Of a stretch of 37,078 nucleotides of DNA, positions 1 to 8,138 are shown piece after piece. The position numbers and the translations under genes were made by a program. Numbering within the stretch: the stretch's first letter is position 1; each line of letters opens with the position of its first letter. Source of the DNA: an uncultured Oscillospiraceae bacterium (GTDB lineage: Bacteria > Bacillota > Clostridia > Oscillospirales > Ruminococcaceae); the NCBI GenBank assembly GCA_934446565.1, contig CAKSEO010000027.1:1-37078 (forward strand), read 5' to 3'. The notes under the pieces are model-generated. The model saw only the letters and a list, made by a program, of their open reading frames with translations, did not search any database and was not told where the DNA came from.

Positions 1-1240
1 TACTTTTTTCGAGGTGATCACTATGATTTTTGTTGGAATTGATGTTGCTAAAGACACGCATTATGCTGCCGTTTCGGACGATTCCGGAGCGGTTCTGGTA
101 AAGCCGTTTGCGTTTCAGAACAATGCCGAGGGCTTCTGCCTTCTGCTGAAAAAGCTGTCGGAATTTGACCGCAGCAAACTGCTCATCGGTCTGGAATCAA
201 CCGGAATTTATTCCGAAAACCTCATCTGCTTTCTTTACGAATCCGGTTTCAGGCTCGCTGTCATCAATCCTATTCAGACAGCAACTCTGCGCAAAACTGC
301 AATTCGCAAAACCAAAACAGACAAGGTCGATACCATGCTGATTATCAAATCGCTCATGGTCAATTCTTATCGACTGTATTCTCAGCGTGACGCTGATTCC
401 CTGAAACTGAGAACGCTTTGCCGTTTTCGTCAGAACCTCAAAAAATCCAAAGCGCGACTGAAATTCAGCTTGCAGGATATGTCAATCTTGTGTTCCCGGA
501 ATTCGGTAAGTTTTTCAAATCAGGAATACATATCGCTGCTTCCTACGCTTTGCTTAAGAAGTATTCTTCACCCAAGGAGATCGCCGCCTTACGCACATCA
601 ACTTTGTGCACTCTTCTCTCAAAAGCCTCGCATGGGCGCTTTGGAAAAGATACAGCCGAAGCTCTAAAAAGTCTGGCTCTCTCCTCAGTCGGGGTGAAGA
701 ACCCTTATATATCCATTCAAATAGCCCAAACCATTGCACTGATCGAGCTATTGGAACAGCAAATTAAAGACCTGAATTCTGCCATTGAGGAAGCAATGGA
801 ATCCATAAATTCCGTCCTTATGACAGTTCCCGGTATCGGTGCGGTCAATGCCGCCTGCATTCTTGGTGAAATCGGTGATATTAAGCGCTTCTCAAAGCCC
901 TGCAAGCTTCTCGCCTATGCCGGTCTTGACCCGACTGTTCGCCAATCCGGGCTGTTTACCGCTAAATCTACCCGTATGTCCAAGCGTGGTTCTGCCTTGC
1001 TTCGATTTGCACTTATCAATTCTGCCTGGCAGCTCACCCTTAACGACACTACTTTCAAAGCCTACTACGACCTTAAACGCTCTCAGGGGCTTAACCATTA
1101 CGGCGCTCTTGGTCATGTCGCTCATAAGCTCACCAGAGTTATTTTTAAGCTCTTGACTTCTGATACACCTTTCATTCCTGCCAAACTTGTCGCTTAATTT
1201 TTGGCGCTTTTGTCTATTGACTTTTCATAGCTGGTCTCCT
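1..1240 (+). mobile_element. IS110-family insertion sequence, left end off-window
   Basis: The element is recognised by its transposase at 23-1197. IS110 elements lack the usual terminal inverted repeats and make no clear target duplication, so the right boundary cannot be fixed by eye. It must lie in the roughly 55 bases between the transposase stop (1197) and the ansA stop (1253). In the IS110 subgroup the guide (bridge) RNA is encoded in the long non-coding left end. Only 22 bases upstream of the start are in the window, so that RNA cannot be assessed. The element faces the convergent ansA gene and appears to leave its 3' end intact. Confidence 0.75.
23..1197 (+). pseudogene. IS110-family transposase (bridge-type recombinase), frameshifted
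   Basis: The start is the ATG at 23, six bases after a GAGGTG ribosome site (11-16). The first part reads in frame 2 and carries the DEDD RuvC-like motifs: GIDVAKD near residue 6, LESTGIYS, and TDKVD. The second part reads in frame 1 and carries the IS116/IS110/IS902 domain with PGIGAVNAACILGEIGD and the serine-containing SKRGSALLR stretch. Family-like sequence switches frame at about 460-465, where CTGAAATTC would need one more A to continue from KARLK into IQLAGYV. Restored, the protein would be about 391 residues, normal for the family. An A6 run at 440-445 could allow slippage, but shifting there gives a poorer match, so a one-base deletion is more likely. The copy is probably inactive. 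Confidence 0.85.
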
Positions 1241-1252
1241 GTCTGTAGTTCT

Positions 1253-2209
1253 TCAGCGTTTCTTTCCGAGGAAAAGATGTTTGAAGTTATCAAGGTCGTA
1301 GGAATTCGCCAGCGCCCACATCGCGCGCATTACCGCGTATTCCGTAGTCATGCCCTCCGCGGGGATAACGCCCGCGCGGGTCGCCGCCTTCCCCACTGCG
1401 TAGACCGAAAGGTCGCACCCTCCCTGGAACACCTGCGTAGTCATTATAACGCGCACGCCGCACGCCGCAAGCTCCAGCAGAGCCTGCGCCAGCTCCCCGC
1501 TGCCGTAATCGGGAACTCCGCCCATGCCGAATCCCTCGATTATCAGCGCCCTGACGTGCGTTCCCATTTCCCGCACCATTTCCGCGGAAATTCCCGGCGT
1601 CAACTTCAACACCGCAACGCTGGGATCCAGCCGGTTGTAGAACACAGTGCAGGTATCGTCGTCCATACCGTCGGTCAGGGATCCCTCCACCGTGAATTCG
1701 TCCTCCGGCGTGAATCCACGGAACGCGTCAAAATCCCGGGTGTGGACTTTCCGCGTAGCATTCCCGGCGATGACCCTACCGCAGAAGCTCACCCACACTC
1801 CCGCCCTGCCGCGCTTAGCGCACAGTAACGCGTCGGAAAGATTTCGCCTTGCGTCGGTATCGGGGTCGCTCATCGGAAGCTGCGAGCCGGTCAGTATTAT
1901 CGGCTTCCCAGCGCCCTGGATAAGGCAGGAGAGCGCCGCCGCGCCGTACGCCATCGTGTCGGTGCCGTGCGCTATCACGAACCCGTCGTAGTCCTGCCAG
2001 CCGTCGCGGATAAGCTTCGCGAGCTCCGTCCAGTGCTGCGGCGTGAGGTCGGTACTGTCCAGCGCGAACGGCTGCACCGCGTGTACCTCCGCGTCAGCGA
2101 CGCTGACCCCGCCAAGCAGCTCCTCGGCGGTTATCTCCGGCGTTAGCCCGTTTCCGCTGTCGCCGCTTGCTATCGTACCTCCAGTGGCAATAAACATCAG
2201 TTTCTTCAT
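1253..2209 (-). CDS. ansA: L-asparaginase, type I (AnsA-like)
   Basis: This 318-residue cytoplasmic enzyme hydrolyses asparagine to aspartate and ammonia. The N-terminus has the first active-site signature ATGGTIAS (residues 8-15) with the catalytic threonine. The second signature is seen in VIAHGTDTMAYGAAAL, holding the Thr-Asp pair. There is no signal peptide, which favours the cytoplasmic type I enzyme. Length is close to the family norm, and the C-terminus looks complete although the IS110 element lies only about 55 bases beyond it. Its ATG overlaps the Nudix stop codon (ATGA, four bases), so the two genes are probably co-translated. No terminator was seen between the ansA stop and the element; the insertion may have displaced one. 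Confidence 0.92.
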   Translation of the reverse strand: MKKLMFIATGGTIASGDSGNGLTPEITAEELLGGVSVADAEVHAVQPFALDSTDLTPQHWTELAKLIRDGWQDYDGFVIAHGTDTMAYGAAALSCLIQGAGKPIILTGSQLPMSDPDTDARRNLSDALLCAKRGRAGVWVSFCGRVIAGNATRKVHTRDFDAFRGFTPEDEFTVEGSLTDGMDDDTCTVFYNRLDPSVAVLKLTPGISAEMVREMGTHVRALIIEGFGMGGVPDYGSGELAQALLELAACGVRVIMTTQVFQGGCDLSVYAVGKAATRAGVIPAEGMTTEYAVMRAMWALANSYDLDNFKHLFLGKKR

Positions 2210-2637
2210 TGTAACGCTCCCCTCCTCTGCGCTTCTGCGATGAGCGCCGGCTGTATCTCCGGGTATGTCCAGCGCTCAGGCAGCTCCTCGAGCAGTACTA
2301 TTTCCTCTATTTCGCTGTCTAGCTTGCCGAAACGCGTTATTTCGGCGCAGTACAGCGCTCCGAAGCTTTCCCTCCCGGTGGAGTTCACGCGGTTTCGTCC
2401 GGTCACGGAGTAAATGCAGACGCGCTTCAGCGTGAATTCCTCCGCGCCGGTTTCCTCGCGTAGCTCACGTCCGGCTGTCTGCGCGATGGTTTCGCCCGGC
2501 TCGCGGCGACCGCCCGGTATCTCCAGTGTGCTGCGATCCTTATGACGGCAGAACACCCACTTTCCCCCGCTCCGCGCAATTATCACCGCGAATTTCAGCT
2601 TCTCGTCGTCCGCAATGTTGTAGAATTTAACTTTCAA
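2206..2637 (-). CDS. Nudix (MutT-family) hydrolase
   Basis: This 143-residue protein has a perfect Nudix box GX5EX7REUXEEXGU at residues 43-65 (G43, E49, R57-E58, E61-E62, G64), which binds Mg2+ and cleaves nucleoside-diphosphate-linked substrates. The substrate cannot be told from sequence; oxidised dNTPs or other NDP compounds are typical of the family. The start is a TTG at 2637, supported by GGAGG five bases upstream and by the absence of an in-frame ATG nearby. It overlaps ansA by four bases, so it leads a two-gene unit. The pairing with asparaginase has no obvious shared pathway. Confidence 0.9.
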   Translation of the reverse strand: MKVKFYNIADDEKLKFAVIIARSGGKWVFCRHKDRSTLEIPGGRREPGETIAQTAGRELREETGAEEFTLKRVCIYSVTGRNRVNSTGRESFGALYCAEITRFGKLDSEIEEIVLLEELPERWTYPEIQPALIAEAQRRGALQ

Positions 2638-2726
2638 CGAAACCTCCGATCACTTCGGTCAACATAATACATAAATCATGCGCAAATTGCCTCAAATTAC
2701 CATATAGTATCTGCAAAAAAGCACTG

Positions 2727-2752
2727 AAAAACCGCGCACGGAGGAAGCGCAG
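2727..2752 (-). terminator. Rho-independent terminator after spoVS
   Basis: On the minus strand CTGCGC (2752-2747) pairs with GCGCGG (2737-2732), one pair being a G-U wobble, around a nine-base loop and followed by five U residues (2731-2727). It lies about 70 bases past the spoVS stop. The stem is short, so efficiency is uncertain. Confidence 0.5.
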
Positions 2753-2823
2753 TTAATGCTAAACTACGCCATTCGCCGTTGAATGCGTGATGATCCAGTG
2801 CTGACATATTCACCGGGACTATC

Positions 2824-3084
2824 TCATCTCGGCTCAACAATAAATTTCATAGCTGTGCGCTCGTCGCCGTCTATCTCAACGGTGGTGAACGCCGGAATGC
2901 AGATCAGGTCAACTCCGACCAGCGCCATGTAACTGCGCGCGATCGCGATGGACTTCACTGCCTGATTCGCAGCGCCGGCGCCTACCGCCTGTACCTCGAC
3001 CTCGCCATTCTCGCGAATGACCGCCGCGATAGCGCCCGCAACTGATTTCGGCACGGAATGCGCCGATACCTTTACGATCTCCAT
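2824..3084 (-). CDS. spoVS: Stage V sporulation protein S (SpoVS)
   Basis: This 86-residue protein keeps the SpoVS pattern along its whole length: MEIVKVSAHSVPKSVAGAIA at the start, the VGAGAANQAVKSIAIAR core, and GVDLICIPAF followed by EIDGDERTA. SpoVS is a small, Alba-like nucleic-acid-binding protein that in Bacillus acts in spore coat and core maturation. It is also found in some non-sporulating bacteria, so it does not prove that this organism sporulates. The ATG at 3084 is preferred because an AAAGG site (3096-3092) lies seven bases upstream and because family members begin at this residue. A five-base-pair hairpin (3097-3109) precedes that site. The order ymdB-spoVS matches Bacillus. 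Confidence 0.93.
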   Translation of the reverse strand: MEIVKVSAHSVPKSVAGAIAAVIRENGEVEVQAVGAGAANQAVKSIAIARSYMALVGVDLICIPAFTTVEIDGDERTAMKFIVEPR

Positions 3085-3142
3085 ATTGTCACCTTTCACC
3101 CCTTGGGTGCCTTTCGTTCTGCATGTTTCCCGCTCGACCGAC

Positions 3143-3913
3143 TCAGCCTATAAGCTGTCTGTATCTCTCTATCGACGTGCACCTGCCAGTCTTTGTGTCT
3201 ATGTCCAGCAGCACGCCGTTCATCTCTATCTCTCCCTCGGCGAATCTGTGCCGCCTCGGGTAATAAGTCAGGAAACGCTCGATTATGATGTCCTTTTCAA
3301 CGCCGAGTATGGACTCCTTTGGACCGGTCATGCCGGCGTCGGTGATGTACCCGGTGCCGTCGATCATCTGCTCGTCGGCGGTCTGGACATGCGTGTGAGT
3401 TCCCAGCACGGCGGACACCCTGCCCGCGAGGTAGTAGCCCATCGCGCGCTTTTCCGAGGTAGCCTCCGCATGGAAATCCACGATCTTTATCCGCGCGTCA
3501 ACGCTCTCCAGGATACGGTCAACGCAGTGGAACGGATTCTCAAGCGGCTGCATGAACGTCGTACCCATCAGGTTTATCACTGCGATGGAGTACGCTCCGC
3601 GATCCAGTTCGCAGACTCCCCGGCCGATAACGTCGTCCCCGTAGTTCGCGGGACGGATTATCGTGCTGGAGCGCTCCCACTCCGCCTCCATGGTTTTCTG
3701 ACGGAAGCAGTGGTTGCCGGTGGTTATAACGTCCGCGCCAGCCTCAAATATAGCCTCGGCGGAGGCGGGATTTATGCCGTTGCCCTCTGCGGAATTCTCG
3801 CCGTTGACGATGACGATCTCCGCTCCGAGCTTCTGCTTGGCGCCGCGGAGCGCTTTTTTGAGCGCTTCGCAGCTCCTCATTCCCACCACGTCGCCGATGA
3901 AAAGTATCTTCAT
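3143..3913 (-). CDS. ymdB: YmdB-family metallophosphoesterase (2',3'-cyclic nucleotide phosphodiesterase)
   Basis: This 256-residue protein belongs to the TIGR00282/YmdB family, which hydrolyses 2',3'-cyclic NMPs with a di-metal centre and affects biofilm and RNA turnover in Bacillus. Metal-ligand motifs are visible in order: FIGDVVG near residue 5, NGENSA near 39, TTGNHCF near 65, DFHAEATSEK in the middle and GTHTHVQTAD further on. The start at 3913 gives the family N-terminus MKILFIGD. Its ATG shares one base with the purA stop (TAATG), which points to translational coupling. spoVS follows 58 bases downstream. Confidence 0.93.
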   Translation of the reverse strand: MKILFIGDVVGMRSCEALKKALRGAKQKLGAEIVIVNGENSAEGNGINPASAEAIFEAGADVITTGNHCFRQKTMEAEWERSSTIIRPANYGDDVIGRGVCELDRGAYSIAVINLMGTTFMQPLENPFHCVDRILESVDARIKIVDFHAEATSEKRAMGYYLAGRVSAVLGTHTHVQTADEQMIDGTGYITDAGMTGPKESILGVEKDIIIERFLTYYPRRHRFAEGEIEMNGVLLDIDTKTGRCTSIERYRQLIG

Positions 3914-5196
3914 TATCTGTAGATTATCTGATCTCTGCCGGGGCCTATTCCCAGGAACTTGATCGGGCAGCCGCACAGTTCCTCAAGACGCTTTACATAA
4001 GCCTGAGCCTTTTCGGGGAGCTCCTCAAAGCTCTTGCATGCGGAGAGATCGCCCTCGTAACCCTCTATCTCCTCGTAAACAGGGCTGCACTTTGCAAGCT
4101 CCTCAAGAGTTACAGGGAAATCCTTCAGGGTCTGTCCGTCGGTGGTCTTGTAAGCTACGCAGACTTTCAGCACGGGGAGTCCTGCAAGGGTATCGAACTT
4201 GTTGATGGCGAGGGAGGTCAGACCGTTTACGCGTACTGCGTGGCGCATGATGACCGCGTCGAACCAGCCGGTACGTCTGGGACGTCCTGTGGTGGTGCCG
4301 TACTCGCCGCCCTTTTCGCGGATATAGTTGCCGGTTTCATCAAACAGCTCGGTCGGGAACGGACCGTTGCCTACACGGGTAGTATAGCTCTTGCCTACGC
4401 CTATTACCTCGTCGATCATCTTAGGACCAACGCCTGTGCCTACGCACGCGCCGCCTGCGATGGGGTGGGAGGAAGTAACGAACGGGTAAGTACCGAAGTC
4501 GATGTCGAGCAGTGTAGCCTGCGCACCCTCGAACAGCACGTTCTTACCTGCCTGGTAAGCCTCGAAAGTGATAACGGACGCGTCCGCCATGTACTTGGCA
4601 AGCTTCTCGCCGTAGCCCTTGTATTCCTCATAGATAGCGTCGAGGTCGCAGGCTTCACCGCCGTAGACCTTTGTAATTACAAGGTTCTTCAGTTCGCCGG
4701 TTTCCTGTATCTTCTTCTTGAGAGCCTCGGGGTGTACCAGGTCGTACATGCGGATACCGATACGCTCATCCTTGTCGGTGTAGCACGGACCGATACCTCT
4801 GCCGGTGGTGCCGATATTCACGCCAGTCTGCTTAGCCTTGAACTCCTCGGACAGCTTGTCGAGCAGTCTGTGCCACGGCATGATGATGTCTGCGCGGGCA
4901 TCGATGCGGAGATTGTCGCAGGTAACACCGCGCTCGTTCATGTTCTTTATTTCCTCAAGCAGCACTGCGGGGTCAACTACAACGCCGCTGCCGATAAGGC
5001 AGAGGGTCTCGGGGTACAGGATACCGGAGGGGAGCAGGTGGAGCTTGTATACCTGGTCGCCGTGAACCACGGTGTGACCAGCGTTGTTTCCGCCGCTGGA
5101 ACGTACTACGACATCAGCCTTTGCAGCCATGATGTCGATGATCTTTCCCTTGCCCTCGTCGCCCCACTGGGTGCCGACAATAACACTTGATGACAT
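3913..5196 (-). CDS. purA: Adenylosuccinate synthetase
   Basis: This 427-residue enzyme joins IMP and aspartate using GTP, the first committed step from IMP to AMP. The N-terminal signature QWGDEGKGK (residues 10-18, with catalytic D13) and the conserved H41 in NNAGHTVVHG are both present. GTTGRGIGP and the C-terminal GPGRDQII are also seen, and length is normal. The ATG at 5196 is chosen because a GAGGA site lies just upstream and because the family starts here; an open frame continues upstream but crosses the promoter. It is the first gene of the purA-ymdB-spoVS unit. Confidence 0.97.
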   Translation of the reverse strand: MSSSVIVGTQWGDEGKGKIIDIMAAKADVVVRSSGGNNAGHTVVHGDQVYKLHLLPSGILYPETLCLIGSGVVVDPAVLLEEIKNMNERGVTCDNLRIDARADIIMPWHRLLDKLSEEFKAKQTGVNIGTTGRGIGPCYTDKDERIGIRMYDLVHPEALKKKIQETGELKNLVITKVYGGEACDLDAIYEEYKGYGEKLAKYMADASVITFEAYQAGKNVLFEGAQATLLDIDFGTYPFVTSSHPIAGGACVGTGVGPKMIDEVIGVGKSYTTRVGNGPFPTELFDETGNYIREKGGEYGTTTGRPRRTGWFDAVIMRHAVRVNGLTSLAINKFDTLAGLPVLKVCVAYKTTDGQTLKDFPVTLEELAKCSPVYEEIEGYEGDLSACKSFEELPEKAQAYVKRLEELCGCPIKFLGIGPGRDQIIYR

Positions 5197-5260
5197 TATA
5201 TGATCCTCATTTCTGAAAATAGAGTAGTCGGGAGATTTAAACATACCCCCACATATTAAT

Positions 5261-5289
5261 ATTATATCACATACCAATTCTGAATTCAA
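5261..5289 (-). promoter_or_regulatory. Promoter for purA
   Basis: On the minus strand TTGAAT (5289-5284) and TATAAT (5266-5261) are separated by exactly 17 bases, with a TGn extension before the -10. It lies about 65 bases upstream of the purA ATG. A T6/A-rich stretch lies further upstream (5303-5308). Confidence 0.85.
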
Positions 5290-5320
5290 GGTCTTTTGAG
5301 AATTTTTTCTTGAATGCAAG

Positions 5321-5340
5321 AAAAATCCGCCCCTGGCGGA
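5321..5340 (-). terminator. Rho-independent terminator after the small membrane gene
   Basis: Minus-strand stem TCCGCC (5331-5326 arm region) with GGCGGA (5340-5335) forms a perfect six-base-pair hairpin with a three-base loop, followed by five U residues (5325-5321). It lies 17 bases past the stop at 5358 and upstream of the purA promoter. Confidence 0.85.
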
Positions 5341-5357
5341 GCGGAAAATATATCTTT

Positions 5358-5708
5358 TTATTCGTTGGCTATTTTTGCCAGAACGCTTTCAGCAGCTAGC
5401 ATTAATGTGATGATCACTCCCACTATCGAGAAGTAACTAAACCCAAACGCCAAAGGCAGCAGCGAAATGACCGCAGCGACCAACGAAACGATAAACAGAG
5501 CCTTGCAAACCTTTTTCAACGCAAGCAATAAAACTACGCAGGTGAGCATTGCAGTTATAAACGGCGCAAAATTTGCATACCCAAACGGCGTCAGGCTGAA
5601 ATATGAAAACGTCTCCCTCACCCTGTCTGTTGGCGAAGGCGCAAATACCATCACCGCACCGTAAGGCAAAATCTCCAAAATAATTGTAATAATCGGCAAT
5701 ATCAGCAA
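5358..5708 (-). CDS. Small multi-pass membrane protein, unrecognised; start disrupted or slippage-dependent
   Basis: I do not recognise this protein. The 116 residues contain about four hydrophobic segments (roughly 1-20, 42-62, 65-85 and 88-108) with short polar loops, so an integral membrane protein is likely. The frame opens with a TTG at 5708 that has no nearby ribosome site. A well-placed GGAGG (5731-5735) lies eight bases before an ATG at 5722, but that ATG reads through an A6 run into a stop after six codons. One extra A would join that ATG to this frame as MKKIRLLILP. The gene may therefore be damaged, mis-sequenced, or expressed through slippage on the A-tract. It has its own promoter and terminator, which argues for a real gene. 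Confidence 0.6.
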   Translation of the reverse strand: MLILPIITIILEILPYGAVMVFAPSPTDRVRETFSYFSLTPFGYANFAPFITAMLTCVVLLLALKKVCKALFIVSLVAAVISLLPLAFGFSYFSIVGVIITLMLAAESVLAKIANE

Positions 5709-5770
5709 TCTGATTTTTTCATAGCCAGTACCTCCACAAATTACGTTTTACTTAAGTTTTCTGCGCTATT

Positions 5771-5799
5771 ATTATACCATATATTATATTTGAATTGAA
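5771..5799 (-). promoter_or_regulatory. Promoter for the small membrane gene
   Basis: Minus-strand TTCAAT (5799-5794) and TATAAT (5776-5771) are spaced 17 bases apart with a TGG extension directly before the -10. It sits between the pnp terminator and the ribosome site at 5731-5737. Confidence 0.7.
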
Positions 5800-5806
5800 G
5801 TCAACC

Positions 5807-5834
5807 AAAAAGAGGGAAACTTTCGCTTCCCTCT
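5807..5834 (-). terminator. Rho-independent terminator after pnp
   Basis: AGAGGGAA (5811-5818) and TTCCCTCT (5827-5834) form a perfect eight-base-pair stem with an eight-base loop. On the minus strand it is followed by a U-run (5810-5807). It begins 16 bases past the pnp stop. Confidence 0.9.
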
Positions 5835-5849
5835 TGTATGCTGTTATTA

Positions 5850-7976
5850 TCAGCCCTGTGCCTGAGCCTTTCTCTTTGCCTCGATATCAGCAAGAGCGTC
5901 CTTTCTGGACAGGTTGATTCTTCCCTGATTGTCGATCTCCATAACCTTAACGATTATCTCGTCGCCTACGGAAACTACGTCCTCTACCTTTTCAACGCGG
6001 TGGTTGTCCAGCTTGGAGATGTGTACCATGCCGTCCTTGCCGGGAGCAATCTCTACGAACGCGCCGAAGTTCATGATACGAACGACCTTGCCCTTGTAGA
6101 TAGCGCCGATCTCCGGCGGGTTAACGATGGTGGAGATGACCTGAACGCAAGCGTTAGCCTTGTCAAGGTCAAGACCGCAGATGAATACGTTGCCGTCGTC
6201 GTCGATGTCGATCTTAACGTCGAAGTCAGCGCAGAGCTTCTGGATGACCTTGCCGCCCTTGCCGATAACTTCGCTGATCTTGTCAACCGGTACCTTGGTG
6301 TGGATCATCTTCGGAGCGTACTTGCCGACTGTCTTTCTCGGCTCGGGGATAGCCTTGAGCATTACTTCGTCAAGGATATAGTCGCGTGCCTTGTGGGTCT
6401 TTGCGAATGCAGCCTTGATTATCTCCGGAGTCAGACCGTCGATCTTGAGGTCCATCTGGATAGCGGTGATACCGTCGTGAGTACCAGCTACCTTGAAGTC
6501 CATGTCGCCGAAGAAGTCCTCAACGCCCTGGATATCTACCATTGTATCCCATCTGTCGCCCTCGGTGATAAGACCGCAGGAGATACCTGCAACCGGCTTC
6601 TTTATCGGAACGCCGGCGTCCATCAGAGCCAGTGTGGAACCGCAAACGGAACCCTGGGAGGTAGAACCGTTGGAAGAAAGCACCTCGGATACCAGACGGA
6701 TAGCGTAGGGGAACTCCTCAACGCTCGGGATAACGGGGAGCAGCGCTCTCTCTGCAAGCGCGCCGTGACCTATCTCACGTCTGCCGGGGCCTCTGCTTGC
6801 CTTGGTTTCGCCAACGGAGTAAGCCGGGAAGTTGTAGTGGTGCATGTAACGCTTGCCCTCTTCTTCGTCAAGACCCTCCAGCTTCTGGCTGTCGGAAACG
6901 GGACCGAGTGTGCAGATAGTCATTACCTGGGTCTGACCTCTTGTGAACAGACCGGAGCCGTGTACTCTGGGCAGCATGCCGACTTCAGCAGCCAGCGGAC
7001 GGATCTCGTCCATCTTTCTGCCGTCAACGCGCTTGTTGTCATCGAGCAGCCAGCGGCGTACCACGAACTTCTGGAGCTTGTATATAGCCTCGTCGATCAT
7101 TGCGATCTTCTCGGGGTAAACTTCGTCGAACTTAGCGTGGATATCGTCAACGATGGGCTTCAGGCGCTCCTCGCGGATATTCTTGTCATCGGTGTCGAGG
7201 GCGTATCTGATGCGCTCGATAGCGAAATCAGAGATAGCGTCGAACATGTCGTGGTCAACTTCCTGGGACTCAAACGCGAACTTCGGCTTGCCGATCTGCG
7301 CCTGAATGTCCTTGATGAACGGAATGAGGGACTTAACGATCTCGTTGTGACCAGCCATGATAGCGTCGAACATAACGTCGTCGGGGACTTCGTTCGCGCC
7401 GGCCTCGATCATTACTACCTTCTTCTCGGAGGAAGCAACGGTCAGGTTCAGGTCGGACTTGCCTCTCTGCTCGAGGTTCGGCATGAGAACTATCTCGCCG
7501 TCTACCAGACCTACGGAGATACCGCCGATCGGGCCGTTCCACGGGATATCGGAAATGGAAACCGCGATGGAAGCGCCGATCATGCCGAGGATTTCAGGGG
7601 AGCAGTCGGGATCAACTGCGAGAACTGTCATAGTGATGGCAACGTCGTTGCGCATGTCCTTCGGGAACAGCGGGCGCATAGGACGGTCCACAACTCGGGA
7701 GGTCAGGATAGCCTTCTCGGAGGGTCTGCCCTCTCTCTTGAGGAAGCCGCCAGGGATCTTGCCCACAGCGTAGAGCTTCTCCTCGTAGTCAACGGAAAGC
7801 GGGAAGAAATCCACGCCGTCGCGGGGCTTAGCGCTTGCCGCTACGTTTACCATGACTACGGTTTCGCCGTATCTTACCCAGCAGGAGCCGTTAGCAAGAC
7901 CGCATACCTTGCCGGTCTCAACGGTCAGCTCTCTGCCAGCGAACATCGTCTTGAAAACTCTGTAATTTTCGAACAT
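5850..7976 (-). CDS. pnp: Polyribonucleotide nucleotidyltransferase (PNPase)
   Basis: This 708-residue phosphorolytic 3'-5' exoribonuclease degrades mRNA and forms a homotrimeric ring. Domains follow the family order: first RNase PH core (from about 10), helical linker, second RNase PH core (from about 310), a KH domain with VIGKGGKVIQK near residue 572, and an S1 domain from about 620 with GKVVRIMNFGAFVEI. The ATG at 7976 matches the family N-terminus MFENYRVFKT and has an AAAGGA site ten bases upstream. rpsO lies upstream as in many bacteria, separated by a terminator and a large hairpin. Confidence 0.97.
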   Translation of the reverse strand: MFENYRVFKTMFAGRELTVETGKVCGLANGSCWVRYGETVVMVNVAASAKPRDGVDFFPLSVDYEEKLYAVGKIPGGFLKREGRPSEKAILTSRVVDRPMRPLFPKDMRNDVAITMTVLAVDPDCSPEILGMIGASIAVSISDIPWNGPIGGISVGLVDGEIVLMPNLEQRGKSDLNLTVASSEKKVVMIEAGANEVPDDVMFDAIMAGHNEIVKSLIPFIKDIQAQIGKPKFAFESQEVDHDMFDAISDFAIERIRYALDTDDKNIREERLKPIVDDIHAKFDEVYPEKIAMIDEAIYKLQKFVVRRWLLDDNKRVDGRKMDEIRPLAAEVGMLPRVHGSGLFTRGQTQVMTICTLGPVSDSQKLEGLDEEEGKRYMHHYNFPAYSVGETKASRGPGRREIGHGALAERALLPVIPSVEEFPYAIRLVSEVLSSNGSTSQGSVCGSTLALMDAGVPIKKPVAGISCGLITEGDRWDTMVDIQGVEDFFGDMDFKVAGTHDGITAIQMDLKIDGLTPEIIKAAFAKTHKARDYILDEVMLKAIPEPRKTVGKYAPKMIHTKVPVDKISEVIGKGGKVIQKLCADFDVKIDIDDDGNVFICGLDLDKANACVQVISTIVNPPEIGAIYKGKVVRIMNFGAFVEIAPGKDGMVHISKLDNHRVEKVEDVVSVGDEIIVKVMEIDNQGRINLSRKDALADIEAKRKAQAQG

Positions 7977-8029
7977 TGCATTTATTCCTTTCAATAAAAA
8001 TCAAATTTACTGAAGGCACAGTGATAGCA

Positions 8030-8069
8030 ATTAAAGTCAATATCCGGCTGCCCGGATACTCAATTTAAT
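8030..8069 (-). promoter_or_regulatory. Large hairpin in the pnp leader
   Basis: TATCCGG (8041-8047) and CCGGATA (8052-8058) form a perfect seven-base-pair stem with a CTGC loop. Outer arms ATTAAA (8030-8035) and TTTAAT (8064-8069) also pair, across a five-by-five internal loop. It lies 54 bases upstream of the pnp ATG and has no U-run, so it looks like a leader structure rather than a terminator. Leader stem-loops cut by RNase III mediate pnp autoregulation in E. coli; a similar role here is inference. Confidence 0.55.
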
Positions 8070-8089
8070 GCTAAGACCTGCGCCTTAGT

Positions 8090-8124
8090 AAAAAAGGCAG
8101 CACTGTTTCGTGCGCAGCGCTGCC
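8090..8124 (-). terminator. Rho-independent terminator between rpsO and pnp
   Basis: GGCAGC (8096-8101) pairs with GCTGCC (8119-8124); on the minus strand a six-U run follows (8095-8090). It lies 14 bases past the rpsO stop and probably limits read-through into pnp. Confidence 0.85.
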
Positions 8125-8138
8125 CTTTACTCCATAGA

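Noticed and set aside
439..446. Programmed frameshift at the A6 run of the IS110 transposase
   Set aside because: A shift there would replace the family-like KSKARLK segment; the better join is about 15 bases further on, and IS110 elements are not known for programmed frameshifting.
1217..1240. Tiny minus-strand frame with a ribosome-like AGGAG past ansA
   Set aside because: It encodes only four residues before a stop and lies in the IS110 end region; there is no support for a gene.
4240..5190. Plus-strand open frame opposite purA
   Set aside because: It lies wholly inside purA on the other strand and shows no family motif.
5838..7997. Plus-strand open frame of 719 codons opposite pnp
   Set aside because: It mirrors pnp almost exactly, with Val/Leu/Asp-rich sequence typical of a reverse-strand shadow and no ribosome site.
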